Source: Gnetum montanum (taxonomy: Eukaryota > Streptophyta > Gnetopsida > Gnetales > Gnetaceae). Taken from it: a stretch of 64,000 nt of DNA. The notes under the pieces were generated by a model. It was given only the letters and a program-made list of their open reading frames with translations. It was not told the origin of the DNA and ran no database searches. Each line of letters begins with the position of its first letter. Within the stretch, counting starts at the first letter, position 1. The position numbers and the translations under genes are program-made. This document shows positions 24,209-36,719 of this stretch, piece after piece. The stretch is taken from positions 603,758 to 667,757 of the forward strand of contig MNCI01005255.1 in assembly GCA_015680685.1 (NCBI GenBank), given 5' to 3'.

Positions 24209-24230
24209 TTAGCACCGTTGCTAGGGACTT
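24209..24230 (+). promoter_or_regulatory. Primer-binding site of copy y, tRNA-Asp type
   Basis: ttagcaccgttgctagggac, a decayed form of TGGCGCCGTTGCCGGGGAC, directly after the LTR. Confidence 0.65.
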
Positions 24231-24352
24231 AGTTGTTTGTGCGCTACGTAGAACATAGGAAATCATTCATATCATTGGGATGCTAGAACGAACCCTTAGA
24301 GTTAATCAAGGAAAGATAAGACACCGGCAAATCACACACCAAACAAGATAAA

Positions 24353-26282
24353 ATGTCTTCTTCTTCACATAAGAGCACTTCACCGCCTAGGACTAACACA
24401 ATACACAATCAGCGGCATAACACATGTAACCAAGATCCGCCATCTCCTCAACAGTTTCATGTGGTATATACTCATCATGATGAGTATGTACCTAACTTTA
24501 CCTTTATTCTCCATCAAGATGAACAACTGCATTGGAGACACTTGGAAGGTAACATAGTGTTGCCTCTAGACTGATAAGTCCCCAACATGCTCCTTTGTGC
24601 TCTCTCATGAATAGGCATGTCATTTTTGTACGCAGAATATGTTGCATGTGATCATGACATAAAGGACTACCATCCCATAGAAGTGCAATGTCAAAGGGAC
24701 TTGTGACAGGAGAGATATCATACATCCTCGAAGTGTAAATGGTCCCATAACGCTCCGCATGTCTTGAGAAAAATTAAGGGTGGTGAATATGCTTCAATAG
24801 GTTCCCTACCAAATGATGTTCCTCCTCCTAATGATGGTCAGGAGGTGGTGTATCAGAACCTACACTCCACGATTCACAACCCTAGTTCTAATACCCACGA
24901 ACACGAAGTGTTCAAAGAAGGAACACAACCACACGATGAGGGCAGATGTTCTGATCGTGATCACGATTGTGGCCGAGACCACTAAAGAGAAGGTAGAAAA
25001 CACCATCATGGTGATGGTTCTCCTTCTTCTTCACCTTCATCATCACATTCACCCTCTCCTTCAGTGTTCAAATGTAGTCATAATGAAACCAACCATGAGG
25101 ATAAAGGGAAACAGAGTGAAAAACATCAATGAGATAGTCGAGAACGAGGACGAGAACACTCTAAGGAATCAAGGCATGGAATAAGGGAGAGTAGGAAACC
25201 ACATAGACACCATAGACGCTATAAACAAGATTACCACAAAGAACCCCTACTTGTAACTAGAAGCATGTTAGATATAACGGAGGCCATAAGAGTTCCCACA
25301 AGGCACCAAAAAGATAGTAGGATCAAGAGGTTAGAGATGAATAACATCCCACATTTTGAGGGGGGATACAACGCTGATCGTCAAAATCATTTACAAGAAT
25401 TCCATGATGCATGTGCCTTGCAGAACATAGAAAACGAATGGCAAAAACTGAAGTTGTTCCCAAGGACACTAGTGAAAGAAGTTGAAAGCTAGTACCGGTC
25501 CATGGAACCGAAATCCATTTGGAGGTGGAGTACAATGTTAGAACTGTTTAATGATAAGTACCAAACGTACTCCTAAGTGTCTAACCTGCAAAAGCAAATC
25601 CAAGGATAGAAGCAAGGAAATCATGAACCCTTGGATGCTACCATGGGCTACTATTACACATTGTTACATCGTTGTCCTAGCCATGGTTATTTGCAGCAGG
25701 ATCAACTACGCCATCTCGTAGATGGACTTAGGCATGAAACAAGAAGAACCCTTGGGACATATGCCCAAGGAAGGTTATCAGAGCTTAGGTCTCATCAAAT
25801 CCATAGATTGCTAGAGCAAGTAGCCAAAGAAGAAGCTGAGCTACAGAAGAGAGAAAGCACAGAAGAGTACAATCGAGATCCTTCCCTCCAAAAAAGGGGA
25901 GTGAGATTTTGTGAGGAGGAAGAAGAGTCACCACTTGAAGAGATGGTGAATAGAAAAACTTTTCCACTCCAAAAGTTAACAACTAAAGTATCGACAAAGG
26001 TAGACCAAATGTCAGACTCCTTGGATAGTAAGTTTAAAACTATTCTTAAGATTGTAGAGGAGTCTAGAGAGTGAGGTAGTGAGCATGACAAAAAGAAAAA
26101 GAGAGAACTAGAAAATGCATGTAACAAGGGTAAGGGTAAAATGGCCATTACTAAAGAGGTTGTGGATTCAAACACAAACAATGACGGTGGATGTGAGATA
26201 TGCCAATACAACCATCCTAAGGGATGTTGCCCAGTAATCTTACATTTCCAAGAGTTTGAGGTGTATGCACTCAACCCATAAT
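24353..26282 (+). pseudogene. Gag of family A copy y
   Basis: Starts MSSSSHKSTSPPRTNT with the same leader as copies w and z. It continues through FTFILHQDEQLHWRHLEG, the His/Asp-rich linker (24764-24985) and the capsid-like domain (25265-26070: NNIPHFEGGYN, LKLFPRTL, RRTLGTYAQGRLSELRSH). An acidic/basic helical part follows, then a knuckle-like GGCEICQYNHPKGCCPVI near 26190-26240, which keeps Cys residues but not a clean CCHC spacing. Stops and frame changes (24572, 25491, 25577, 26072) break it. The capsid domain is well preserved compared with the flanking linkers. Confidence 0.85.
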
Positions 26283-27481
26283 TTAATAAATGACAAGCAC
26301 CCTAATGGTTACCTTATCCCCACAGTAATCTGAGGTAGTTCCACCAACCTTCAACATATTATCCAAGTGGAACTCCACCACAACCAGTTGAGCAACATCA
26401 ACAATGGAAATACCCACAGTCATGGGGGATGCCACCACCAAGGCAAAAATACCCCTACCAGCAGCTGGACCCATATTGCTACTACGTGCAGCATCCAATC
26501 TCTCCACGTGACTTTGTTGGTCACGTTACACCACAACATCACTACCAAGCTCAGGAGTATTTTAGAACTCCTTCTCCTAGGGGAGATAACCCACAAACAT
26601 ACCATCCTTCGAATCCATCCACAACTCTTACATTGATAGCTCCATTACCACCCGCTCCAGCAATGCAAGGGGAACTCCCTACTCAACTGCAACAACATAA
26701 TTCCACGAGGGTTGTAAATACTCAACCCGATGTTGGTTCTAACAACCGTATAAAGAGATGACCTTTCTTCAAAACCAATAGTCCAACCAAGCCCTCACAT
26801 CTACAAGTAGTTGAACCTCTAAACACCTCTCCATCAAATAAGGCTTCAGAGCTCCCTTCAAGCCAAACACCAAGTTCAATGCATATGGTTATGTTAACAC
26901 ATGTCATTATTGACTGGATTAAGGTGGGCTACCTTCCCAAGAAATTCTCTGATCCTAGAAGCCCTCTAACCTATCTCCAAGTCACTATAAATGAACCATG
27001 TAAAGCTCTTCTGGACTCAGGTTTCGAAGTCAACCTAATATCACAAGAGATGTACAAAGCTTGGAACCTTTCTCCATTAAGAAAGAGTAATATTTTCCTA
27101 GAGTTAGCCGACCAGTCCATCACTGTCCCCTTGGGACTAGTGGAGGACATCATTACCACTGTGTGTGGGTGGTCCTACCCAATTGATTTCCTAGTGATAC
27201 AAGTAAATAACAATAAATGGGACTTCCCAATAATAATGGGAAGGGCATGGCTAAGTACTATAGATGCACATCTAGGAATCCATGATCATTCCCTGGAAAT
27301 ATCTAAGGAGAACACTTTTGGGAAGATCGAGAAGAAGAAGGTTCCATGCATCACATACAGTGATACGGGGTGCAATTGCATGCAGAAATCATGGGTTAAG
27401 CAAAGTTCAGCATTGCCTGCATGCAACCGGTGTGCACAAGACCTTAACCTACAAAAGTTCTTGTATGCAGTAGCCACATGA
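26283..27481 (+). pseudogene. Pro-rich linker and aspartic protease of copy y
   Basis: A Gln/Pro/Tyr-rich linker (about 26390-26760, with SWGMPPPRQKYPYQQ) follows gag. The protease-like domain (about 26960-27340) has the active-site triad DSG at 27014-27022 in ALLDSGFEVNLIS. The hydrophobic partner motif comes later as FPIIMGRAWLST, the equivalent of ILGRPWL in retropepsin-like proteins of plant Ty3 elements. The triad is intact and the frame 26879-27481 is open for 200 codons, so this is the best preserved protease in the window. It ends with a Cys-containing tail. No polymerase follows. Confidence 0.8.
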
Positions 27482-27862
27482 CAAATAGACACCTAGTGGC
27501 TGATAGCTGATCAAGTGAACAACTCACTAACATGCATGGAACTAACTAAGGGAATAACTAGTGCTTACATCTAAAGCATAGATGAACTTGAGTAGGTCCG
27601 TTGCCAACTTCCAAACCTTAACCTGAAAACATCAATTGGGGGAAGGTGGAAATTCCTAAAAAATTCAAACAAGTGCTCTGATAAGACGTTGTTTGTCAAT
27701 GTGCAATAGACCCAACTTACCATGAATCTAGAATGGTCAGTGCACATAATACCTCTGAGAAGGGATGACCTTTCTCATTATTTTAGATCTCCCCCTTCTA
27801 ACTGAGTCATGGGGGAGACGGCCATCTCTACTAATTAATTGAGGCCCTCAGTTCCTTTTTAA

Positions 27863-27985
27863 GTTTTTGTTTTACACATTTTTGTTTTACAAATTTCTTT
27901 AACTTTTCTTGTTTTTTTGTTTTGCAACATCATTGATACTTTTTCATTTCTTTGTGTGATTGTTTGTTTGTTGTTTTTTGTTTTT
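27863..27985 (+). repeat. T-rich minisatellite (ttttgttttaca units)
   Basis: Imperfect 12-20 base units of the type tttttgttttacacat; the same array sits on the other strand in copy z at 44935-45068. Confidence 0.6.
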
Positions 27986-29717
27986 GTTTTATTAGGTTCA
28001 TCACCTAATAAGTGCTCCTGATGGTGATATGAACTGTATTTCATTGATTGCTAGTGTTTGGTTTTTACCTTGGAGTTATAATGTTGATACTAAGGTATGG
28101 TTCTTTTGATATAATAGGTAATGAGTCCATGTCATCCATGCATTCATAAATTTCTATGGTCTCTCTTGGCTTGGAATTGTACGACCCTTTCCTTAATCAT
28201 AAAACTATCAATGAATTGGTGACTGGGCATTTCTCAAACTAAGAAAGGACTCAAGGATTGAAAAGGGTGTAACTTCAAGGGGATTTGATGCATTTGTGCT
28301 GGCCATTCTCTTGGGTGCTTGGATGTTTTCTTCTTGAGTTTTCCTTACCATTCTGACGTTGCTCCATTTTTGGGAAGCTGAGCTAATAAAAATAATAAGT
28401 CTTTGCATGGTGTGGTTCTCATGTAAAAAAAATAGTGAGAATTCAAAGCACACCCCTTAGAAAAAATAATCATCTAGGCTACAAGCACTGGTTATGGAAC
28501 TAAAAAAACATGTTCCCTCTAACTAAGGCCCTCTCTCACTTCCTGCTTTTCCTTTTCTCATTTCCTCGGAATGGTGGTGACCCTTTGGCGGAAGCATTCT
28601 TGCTACTTCAAGTGGATGGATTGGCCAAGTGTGTTAATGCGAAGTCACTGGATGTGGATTGTTTGAGGCTAGACTTGGAATGAGATCTACTAAGTCACAT
28701 TAGCCATAAATACATAAGGGGTTGTACACCACCTTTTTCTTAGGACTCCATTCCATTCTCTTCTTCTCATCATTCTTTCTCCATTTTCCACCTCATTGAC
28801 GATTGTATCAATAGTCTATATTTTGGTTGACGCATTGTCTTCTTTTTGGTAAATTCTTGTGCTCAAGACTTTAACTCTTGCTTCCAAATGACATTTCTAG
28901 ATCCTATGGACTCTTTGAATGTGGGATTGTCAGGGCATTAAGGGCATGAGCCTACTTTGGGGAGGACCCACTGGCATTCCTAATTGGTGCATCAATTAAC
29001 TTCTTTCCCTTAAACATTGCTACAATCAACATTTATTTTGTTCATTTCCACATCTGACATCCATTTTATCGACGTTTCCATTGTTTCTTTTTCTTCATCT
29101 TTCTTATTCCTTATATTTTTCGATTCTATTACTACCGTAGGATCACTCTTAGTCATGGGGGTCCTGGTCCAATTTTTTCAACTTTCTCCTAAACCCTACA
29201 CCTTAGGTAGTCACCAGTGTTATATCTCTAGAATCCGTATTAGCCATATCACAACTTAGCTAATGGACCTTACACTGAGGCAAGGTATCAATTGTATTGT
29301 GATTTACTTATCCTTGCTCATATGTGACTGTGTTGTGTGTGCAGATGGCAATCATACAGCAATGGACTGGATCTAGAGGAAACACTTAGGATGGACTAGT
29401 GCTAGAACAGTTGTGCAAGAAACAAGACTAATAGCACGGTTATGGATGGACAACAGAAGGTGCAATCCTGGCATTGGCAGCAACATGTCTTCTCCTTTTC
29501 TCTCTCTCTCTCTCTCTCTTCTTTCTCAGCTGCGAAATAAGGCTAGAAGTCATTTGTGTATAGTTTTTATTCTTGTAGTCATGAACACTAATATTGTCAT
29601 GTATTGTAATGATTGATCCCTTCACACATCATCCCATTCACCATTAGTTTTCATTCAAGTCAATAATCCCATACCTTCCCAATATTTTGTAAGGAACTCA
29701 AGTATAAGATTTCATTC

Positions 29718-29730
29718 AATCATGGGGGTA
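29718..29730 (+). promoter_or_regulatory. Polypurine tract of copy y
   Basis: aatcatgggggta directly before TGATGAG of the 3' LTR. The purine core is short (ggggg), and three further copies of the same word lie inside the element. Confidence 0.6.
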
Positions 29731-30491
29731 TGATGAGCTGCGCATCCTGCCTCATCTTGTATAAATAATAGGTGATGCCCTTTGTTCTAGATAGTTAGAC
29801 TTAGACCCTTAGCCAAACTCTTGCAGTTTTACCATTCCAAAGTTAGAATAATTCTTGTGTGCCCGCAGTAGGAGTCATAGAGTGAACAGATATTTATTTG
29901 AGCAATTTGTACCTGAGCACATATTTGTGTATGGAAATAAAGACAAACTTTATGATAAACCTTGCAGTATATAGATTAAGCTAAATAGTAATTAATTATT
30001 CTTGAATGTTTAAATTCTTTCCTAGTTAATTAATCTCTCTCTCAACCTTTGACTCTCTTAGTTAAGTACACTTAGTACGACTACTTTGAGCAAGTGTGTA
30101 GTGCTTGGTAACCCAGTAATGATTAGAATTTGGTAACCCCAGTAGCGTTGCACTGGTTCAGGATGTTTGCAGCAAGTGGGAATGGATACTGGTGTTAGGA
30201 ACAATTAGAACTTAGTTAGTGAATAGTTAACATAAGCTAGTCACTTAGTTCTCTTCACCTTCCCCTATTAGCATGAGACATTAAAAAGATAAAAGTTATA
30301 AAAATCATATACCTCAAGCTTACTTAACCATACAATCGTGACAATACAAGTAAGTTTGGGAAGATAGCGATTGATTAACCTTGAGTGTTCCATTAAGGCA
30401 CGTAAGAACTTAGTCCTTGGAGTTTGACCGAATCACATGTGAAATGCTCATATTCGTATGGTTGAGTGTAGGGGTACCTCGCCACTCATCA
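29731..30491 (+). repeat. 3' LTR of family A copy y
   Basis: 761 bp, TGATGAG to CTCATCA. Compared with the 5' LTR it lacks about 50 bases of U3 holding the GATATC palindromes; TATA box TATAAATA at 29760-29767. Confidence 0.85.
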
Positions 30492-30496
30492 AACTC

Positions 30497-31850
30497 CCAC
30501 ATATTATCTAGCCTTACTTTGGTCTTAGTAATAGCCTTTTGTATTGGCAAGGTCCATTGTGAAATCAACCCATTAAGAGCTTCCTCTTTTCCCTTATCAT
30601 ACATATAAACCTCTCTTGTTTGAAGTGTTAAATCCCACTCATATTCCTTAACACTCTCCCTTTTACATAGCTTTCCTTCTTCTTTTTCCACCTATTCTAG
30701 TAACTTTTGTATCTGATGGGCTTTTAATTTAGATAATCACCCTTGGACATAGATCCCAAGGGTCTTTCTTGTTGGGGTACGAAGCCCATCTATGATGTGG
30801 AGAAGCTATTCCTTTTTAGAAAACCCATTGCCTAGACATCTATGTAGAAGAGAATAGTATCTATCCAGGGCCATATCCAAGGATTCATGATTTCCTTGCT
30901 TCCACCCTTGGAATTGTTTTCTTAACTTGGACACTCTCTCATAGGTTTGGTATTTCTCATTGAAGATTTCAAGCATTGTATATCATCAGTGGATTGAATC
31001 TAGCTCCAAAGATCTATACCAACTTTCATCCTTTTCTATTAGTATACTAGGAAAGAGCTTAATCTTTTGCTACTCATTTTTGATGCTCTACAAGGTGTAG
31101 GCATCATGGAAGGCTTGTAAATGATGTTGTGGATTATAATTGTAACTACCCTCATATCTAGGAATATTATTCATATCTAATTGTTTGAGGTAGCTTTCCC
31201 TTTGATGCCTATCAAGTATTCTAACTGCCTCCTAGGTTTGTATCATGCTCCTAGTTTCCAACAAGGGTTCATTAGCATCAAACATTTCATGGTGATAATC
31301 TCTATTTCTATTTGTTTGATTGTACAAATCTTGTTTATGATGCCTTTGATGTCTTTCATCATGCCCTTACATTCTATTTATATTTTTATCTTGATCCCTT
31401 AGTAGAGCTCTATCTTTATTCCTATGTTCATCTTCATCAAAATAGGATGTTAAAGAGGAAGCAGAAGATGAAGAATTGGGAGAATCGCCATGGCTCATAT
31501 ATCTTTCCCTATGATCCCTTGATGTATCTCTTCTAGATTTAGAGGAGGTCCTAGGCCTTAATTCCCTCCATGTTCTAGGACTTATTCCATCTCCTCTAGG
31601 ATTGCCTATGTTAGTTCAGCATAGTCTTTGAGTGTACTTAGGGTCTAAATGAGCATATGAAACCCCCGCGTAAGGTTGTTGACTTCAATTTTCTTTAGTA
31701 TAGTTCCTATCATTTCTCCTACGAGTGTTCTCATCATACAATGCATTATTGGTCCTATATGAAGAAGAAATCTTAGTTCTTGTGAAAAATAGTGTGTGGT
31801 TGTTATTATTATTTTACTTAATGATTTACACTTTAAGGTTCATTACAACA
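30497..31850 (-). pseudogene. Gag of family A copy x (fragment 1 of 3, N-terminal)
   Basis: Minus-strand gag that begins left of the x primer-binding site; its exact start is unclear. Recognisable parts are NNIPRYEGSYNYNPQHHLQAF (about 31180-31120), KLFPS (about 31045), a LRKQFQGWKQGNHESLDMA block (about 30930-30870) and the helical C-terminal stretch with VEKEEGKLCKRESVKEYEWD (about 30695-30635). Several stops are TAG where copy y has Gln. The frame runs straight into the insertion border at 30496 and resumes at 23394. Confidence 0.8.
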
Positions 31851-31894
31851 TCATTGTAGAATTTCACTAACTTCCTAGGTAGCACATGTAGCTA

Positions 31895-31920
31895 ACTAAA
31901 GTTCCTAGCAATGGCATCAA
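31895..31920 (-). promoter_or_regulatory. Primer-binding site of copy x (decayed)
   Basis: Plus strand gttcctagcaatggcatcaa next to TGATGAG corresponds to agtccccggcaacggtgcc in copy w. Confidence 0.55.
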
Positions 31921-32778
31921 TGATGAGAAGTAAGTAATTCCTATGCCCAACCATAGAAACCACCAATGCTCACTAAGTGATCTAGTTGAATTCCAAAGAC
32001 TTTAGCTCTCTAAGTATACCTTATCTATGCAATGAATCTTAGGGATGTGGTCGTTGTCTTCTCAGTATCACATGCGAGGTACAATGGTATGGTTAAGTGT
32101 AACTAAGGCATATGATTTGTATAATTTTTTATATTTTTATATATTTTTTCTAAGCATGAAAATAAAGTAATTAAATGCTTAATTAATCTAGAAACTATCT
32201 AATGTCTTAACTAATCCTAATATAAGCATCCGTTCCCATCTATCGTACACATCCTAAACACATTGCAACATTACTAGGTTACCAACTGTAAATGCTATTG
32301 GGATTACCAAGCGTTAACGTATGCTCAAGATGGTTGTACTTATGTGCATTAATTATCCATAATTAATTAATTAATTAATTGTATAAAAGTAAATTTCATG
32401 AATAGTAAATGCTTTAAGTAAATTTACGCTAAGTCTAAGTGCTACAAGGTTTATTTAGAAAGCTTGTCTTTATTGTTGTTTACATCGAAGTGTCTAGGTA
32501 CATTAGTGCTCAAATAAAGATTTGTGCACTTCTCAACTCCTACTATAGGCACCTAGAAAATATTCTAACTCTCAAATAAACAAATTACAAGAGCTCAGCT
32601 ATGCTACTAATCAACGAATGCCTTAAAGGTGATAGGTGAATGTATTTCTAGAGGTAAGACTAGACATTCTATTGATGTGTATGCATCAATGCATCAAATT
32701 ATGCGTCAATGAGTACATATCAACAAGTACATGTTGATGGGATCGTGTCGACGTAGTCCAACCAACAATGACTCATCA
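31921..32778 (-). repeat. 5' LTR of family A copy x
   Basis: 858 bp from TGATGAG (31921) to CTCATCA (32772-32778). It aligns in blocks with the z LTRs (ttgtcttc, gtatggttaag, gcaaggttta, ctcaaataaagat). U3 lacks GATATC palindromes but has its own repeated words (atgcatcaatgcatcaa, gtacatgttgatgggat). It is the oldest family A LTR here by appearance. Confidence 0.7.
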
Positions 32779-32799
32779 CTCATAATATGTCTTAGCACA

Positions 32800-32973
32800 C
32801 TTAACCATAATACTTGAAATAACAAAAGTTGTGATTAGAAAGACAACGATCAACAATCTCATGCTTTGTATTCTATAACATCTTATTTTCCTAGTCCATG
32901 GAATTTGACCAAATTATGTATGAACAATTGTGATCTACATGGTTGGGCATAGGGTCTACTCTACTACTCATTA
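32800..32973 (+). repeat. Family A LTR fragment, U5 end, opposite orientation
   Basis: The sequence from about 32840 (gacaacgatcaacaatctc) to ctcatta at 32967-32973 matches the last 170 bases of the y LTR in plus orientation, including a gtccatggaatttgacc block and a catggttgggcatagggtctact block. A primer-binding-like remnant follows. It is a second, truncated family A insertion abutting copy x. Confidence 0.5.
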
Positions 32974-33996
32974 AATTAGCTACACTATTGGGAAAATGGT
33001 ATCAAATATGTGGCATATGCTCATATATTTATAAGCATTTTTTGTGACTACATCACAAGGGCTTACTCAATGAAGATTAGTAGAGAAGGATCTAGAAAAA
33101 TTTGCACTTTTATTATTCATTAAACATGAAATTGAATTTTTGAATATATGGAAAGAACAATTTTGTAAAATGTTATATTCACTTTGCATTATTAAATAGT
33201 TAGGAATTTTGACTATCCAATACAATCTAATGATACCAATTGCTAGTTATATTCTTAAGGTCTATATCTCACACTAACTCTTGTAATTGCAACTTCATTT
33301 AAATATCTTATTAATAATATATGAAACTCCTTTGCAATTATTTTTTTCTAAAGTGTTTTGATGCAGAAAAATTCTTACAATATATTTAGATGAAAAAATA
33401 TGGAAAAGATCCTCCTCTCACTAAAGTGAAGTTGAAAAACTTCCTTTAAAAAAGTAAACTAAAATGTGCTCTTTAAGAAAATTAGTAAACTAAAATTCTC
33501 CTTGAGTAATATTTTTAATTGTAAAAAGAAACAAAGAAGCCACATGATCTTTGCTATAGTATATCATATCAAGTATACTAGTAGCCATCATAGATTGAAA
33601 AATCAGATCGGATTGGAAAATTGGAAATCAGTTTTATAAATCAAATCAAAAAAATCTAAATAAATCAGTGCAAGAATCAGATTAAAATCATCAATATTAG
33701 CAGAATAGAGCAATTATATCCACTCATGTTGGTAGCTACATTTTCCAATTTTTTTCATCTCAAAGCTCAGTTAGAGTGGAAAATCAAATATAAAAATTTT
33801 AGTTTTCTATTGGCATCTAAATTAGTAATAAACAATATAGTAAACTTAAAAAATTAATAAAAATGTAATACTATTTATTATATTAAATGTCCAATCAAAT
33901 TATGAATCAGCTTCAATGTTGCATTGTGATATATAGTAAATTTCATGATGAATCATAGATTTCTTAAACTATGGCAACCATGTGTATCAAATCATC
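32974..33996. other. AT-rich stretch without recognisable gene
   Basis: Contains repeated short words such as aatcag/gattgg near 33590-33700. Possibly the internal part of the truncated element at 32800. Nothing else seen. Confidence 0.4.
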
Positions 33997-34001
33997 ATCA
34001 A
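33997..34001. repeat. Target-site duplication of element V, left
   Basis: atcaa, repeated exactly at 51014-51018. Confidence 0.85.
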
Positions 34002-36651
34002 TGTTACATCCCATCCAAATACATTAGGTATGATCATATATTTACAATTTATGCATTATGTGTGGAGTCTCAATGGGTCATTCATTGAGGACAAGTTAAT
34101 TTAATATTAATCTATATTATATGTTATGAGGCTTCATCTTTATGTTACAATTATGATGTCTTAACATGCTTAACTAACTTAATTATATACCCTAGCCTTG
34201 TGTGATGTGCTAGACAACTGATGTTGCTTGTAGGGGTGTTGGATTGGGGTACAAGAGCACTTACTTGGTATGTCTTTATGCTTAATGCGTGATTTTAGTA
34301 TTTATGCATTTGAACTATAGTGCTATGTTGCATGATGTTTGGGTGTGATTTCGGCATGTGAATGTGTAGAACATTTGATAAGAATCTCGTAGGTTCAAAT
34401 GGATTTAAATTTTTTATCTCAATGTGTTTATTATGCATGATTGAAGTTCATGATATTAGTTAGAGAGGAAGAAAAAAAATATATAACTTATGAAAATATT
34501 TCATTAAAAATAACAATAAGAAGAAGAATAAAGAATTCAAACATAAATGAATTGGTTTTTATGGCACATGATGTGCATAAAGATAAAAAGCCTTTACATT
34601 ATGCTTATATGTTTTATGATTATAACTTTAAAAAAAAAAAGAAAAAAAATAACACCACTATCTTTCTTTTTGCGAGCATCGCCACTTTATTCCCTTTTCT
34701 TTCCTTGTACTATGTAGCCATAGAAATTGGATTTTGGATTTCTATTTTTTATTGATAAAAAATAAAAACAAATTGAAGCATGCATTTTTCCTTTAGTTTT
34801 CTTTTCTACCTTCACCTTTTCTACACTTTCTCTACATTTTGAGCTTCATGGATGGATTTTTCTCTACTTTGAGCATAGATTTGGAATAATTGTGGTCATA
34901 TCTAGGTGGATGTGGAACTTGTTTGGAGTGAACCAGAGTCCTGCTGGATTTTTGAGGCTTTTCTGCTTGTATTGATCTTTCTACCCCAACAATTGCAATT
35001 GGTGGGTTGTATTTACCTTTTCCTTATAACTTTTTGCAAAATTATTATATATGATCATGTGGTGTGGGCATGTAGGATTAATAGCTCAAAGATTGAGCTT
35101 GGAAATGTTATTTTGCATATTTCCTAAAATTGTGCGATTTTGGTTACGAATTGTTTCGTAATATATATGCAATGTATGGTATGATGTGGACTTGTGAAAC
35201 ATGATATGTGATGTTGATGAGATTGGTATGATTGTAATATTATATTTTTGGGGCCTATTGTGGCATGAGAGTTTCTAAGAGTTTTAATTTGTACTAGTAG
35301 TAATTAAATATTATTAATTATTCTTTTCTTAATCAAACTTTGGACATGCATAACTTTGCTTCTAGGAGTCTGATATAAGTGAAATTAGTGTACTTTCTAA
35401 TCATTGAATTGGTTTTCTCTTTGGGAATATATCTTTTTGGAGGTTATTATAGCAATCATTTTTTTGGAATTACTTGGAGTTAAAGAAACATGATTGTGGC
35501 AAAAAAATGTTGTTTTGTAGAATTATGGTATTATTTTCATGGAATAAATATGAATATTGCATATGGAGATATGTGGTCATGTTATGTTGGGTTTGGATGT
35601 GTTGTACTTATGACATGTGTTGGCTTAAGCTAGCTAGAATTCATACATGTCTTTACAATGATGCTTGTGATGGTCATTGGTGGGTGGTGCTAGCATGAGG
35701 GTGTGGACTGGTTGGTGATGAGCCACCCTGGAGATGGTATGGATTGACTGGCACTATGATGCATTGGTGAGGCTCCTATCTTAGGCCTCATCTTGAGAGT
35801 GGAAGAGCATAGGTGTGTTCATCCCTATGGCTAGTACATGACTCCCTATCACCAATCCTTTACAAGGCTAGTGGTTGTGGATCATAGGTTGATGGACCCT
35901 AGCACTAGTTGGATAAATAAAAGACCTACATGCAATGGTTATTTATGAGTAGCCATGGAAACATTTTACATGATACATTGAGTGTGGATATGCTAGTGAT
36001 CACATGGGCTTATAATATTTTTAGTTTATGATTCATAGCACTAATAATATATATTATGATTTTTAGTTTGTGGGCTGTAGGTATGATGGTAGGGGCATGA
36101 GAGTGGAAGTGATATGATGTGATGTGAAATATGGTGTGTATATGTGTTGTTCCTAACATGCACAAGACTAACAATTGTTGTAGGTTGCCTTGTATGCAAC
36201 TCCTTTCCTCCAGTGTAGCACTCGTCAACCATCTTAATAGGGGAAGTGTAAAGGATTTCCACTCAATGGTGCACGAACTTTATTTAATTTTAGGTGGAAG
36301 GTGCAAGAGCCCAGACAAGCATGGAGAGGGACAGTAGAGGAGGGGAAAATCTTTAATTCTTGGTTAATGTATATTTCCATGTATCTTTGTACTCTTAGAT
36401 ATATGATGATTATGTTTATGTGTTTTTGTATCTTAGCAGAGCAGTGCACATTTTTATTTTTGTAGAGACATGTAGTTTTAGAAATTGAAGTGTATGTTTT
36501 GTTTTGGGTTGGCATGGATTTCTGTGTAGTTTGACCTTCCTTAATATCATGTATTTCTACACATAATTAGCTTTTATTTTATCATGCTTCCATTGTAAAG
36601 TTACTATTGATCCTAAGCATCAACCTACCCTAGCCAGGGTGGGGTGTTACA
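34002..36651 (+). repeat. 5' LTR of element V
   Basis: 2650 bp, TGTTACATCC to GGGTGTTACA. Matches 41082-42323 plus 49606-51013 in the same order. Confidence 0.87.
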
Positions 36652-36654
36652 TTA

Positions 36655-36666
36655 TGGTATCGGAGC
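36655..36666 (+). promoter_or_regulatory. Primer-binding site of V, initiator tRNA-Met type
   Basis: TGGTATCGGAGC, one mismatch from TGGTATCAGAGC, three bases after the LTR. Confidence 0.85.
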
Positions 36667-36719
36667 TAGTTTACTCCGATGTTGTATGATGGTTGGTGTG
36701 CTCACCTATTTTTGATTTC

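Larger units (their letters stand above)
27482..29730 (+). other. 3' noncoding region of copy y
   Basis: No gene recognised. It contains AGTCATGGGGG motifs at 27805-27815 and 29151-29161, a T-rich minisatellite at 27863-27985 and a (CT)n tract near 29495-29520. Its blocks are shared, in order, with copies x and z. It ends in the polypurine tract catgggggta. Confidence 0.65.
23395..30491 (+). mobile_element. Family A copy y: complete gag-pro LTR element
   Basis: 7097 bp. Termini TAATGAG (mutated TGATGAG) and CTCATCA, with target duplication aactc on both sides (23390-23394 and 30492-30496). It has LTRs of 814 and 761 bp, a tRNA-Asp-type primer-binding site, gag and an aspartic protease. About 2.2 kb of noncoding DNA lies between the protease and the 3' LTR, with no reverse transcriptase or integrase. 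This is the architecture described for non-autonomous TR-GAG elements in plants. It landed inside the gag of copy x. Confidence 0.87.

Noticed and set aside
34441-34755. Plus-strand frame of 104 codons in the 5' LTR of V
   Set aside because: AT-rich, contains a poly-Lys run from an A tract, and is not kept in the matching 3' LTR position.
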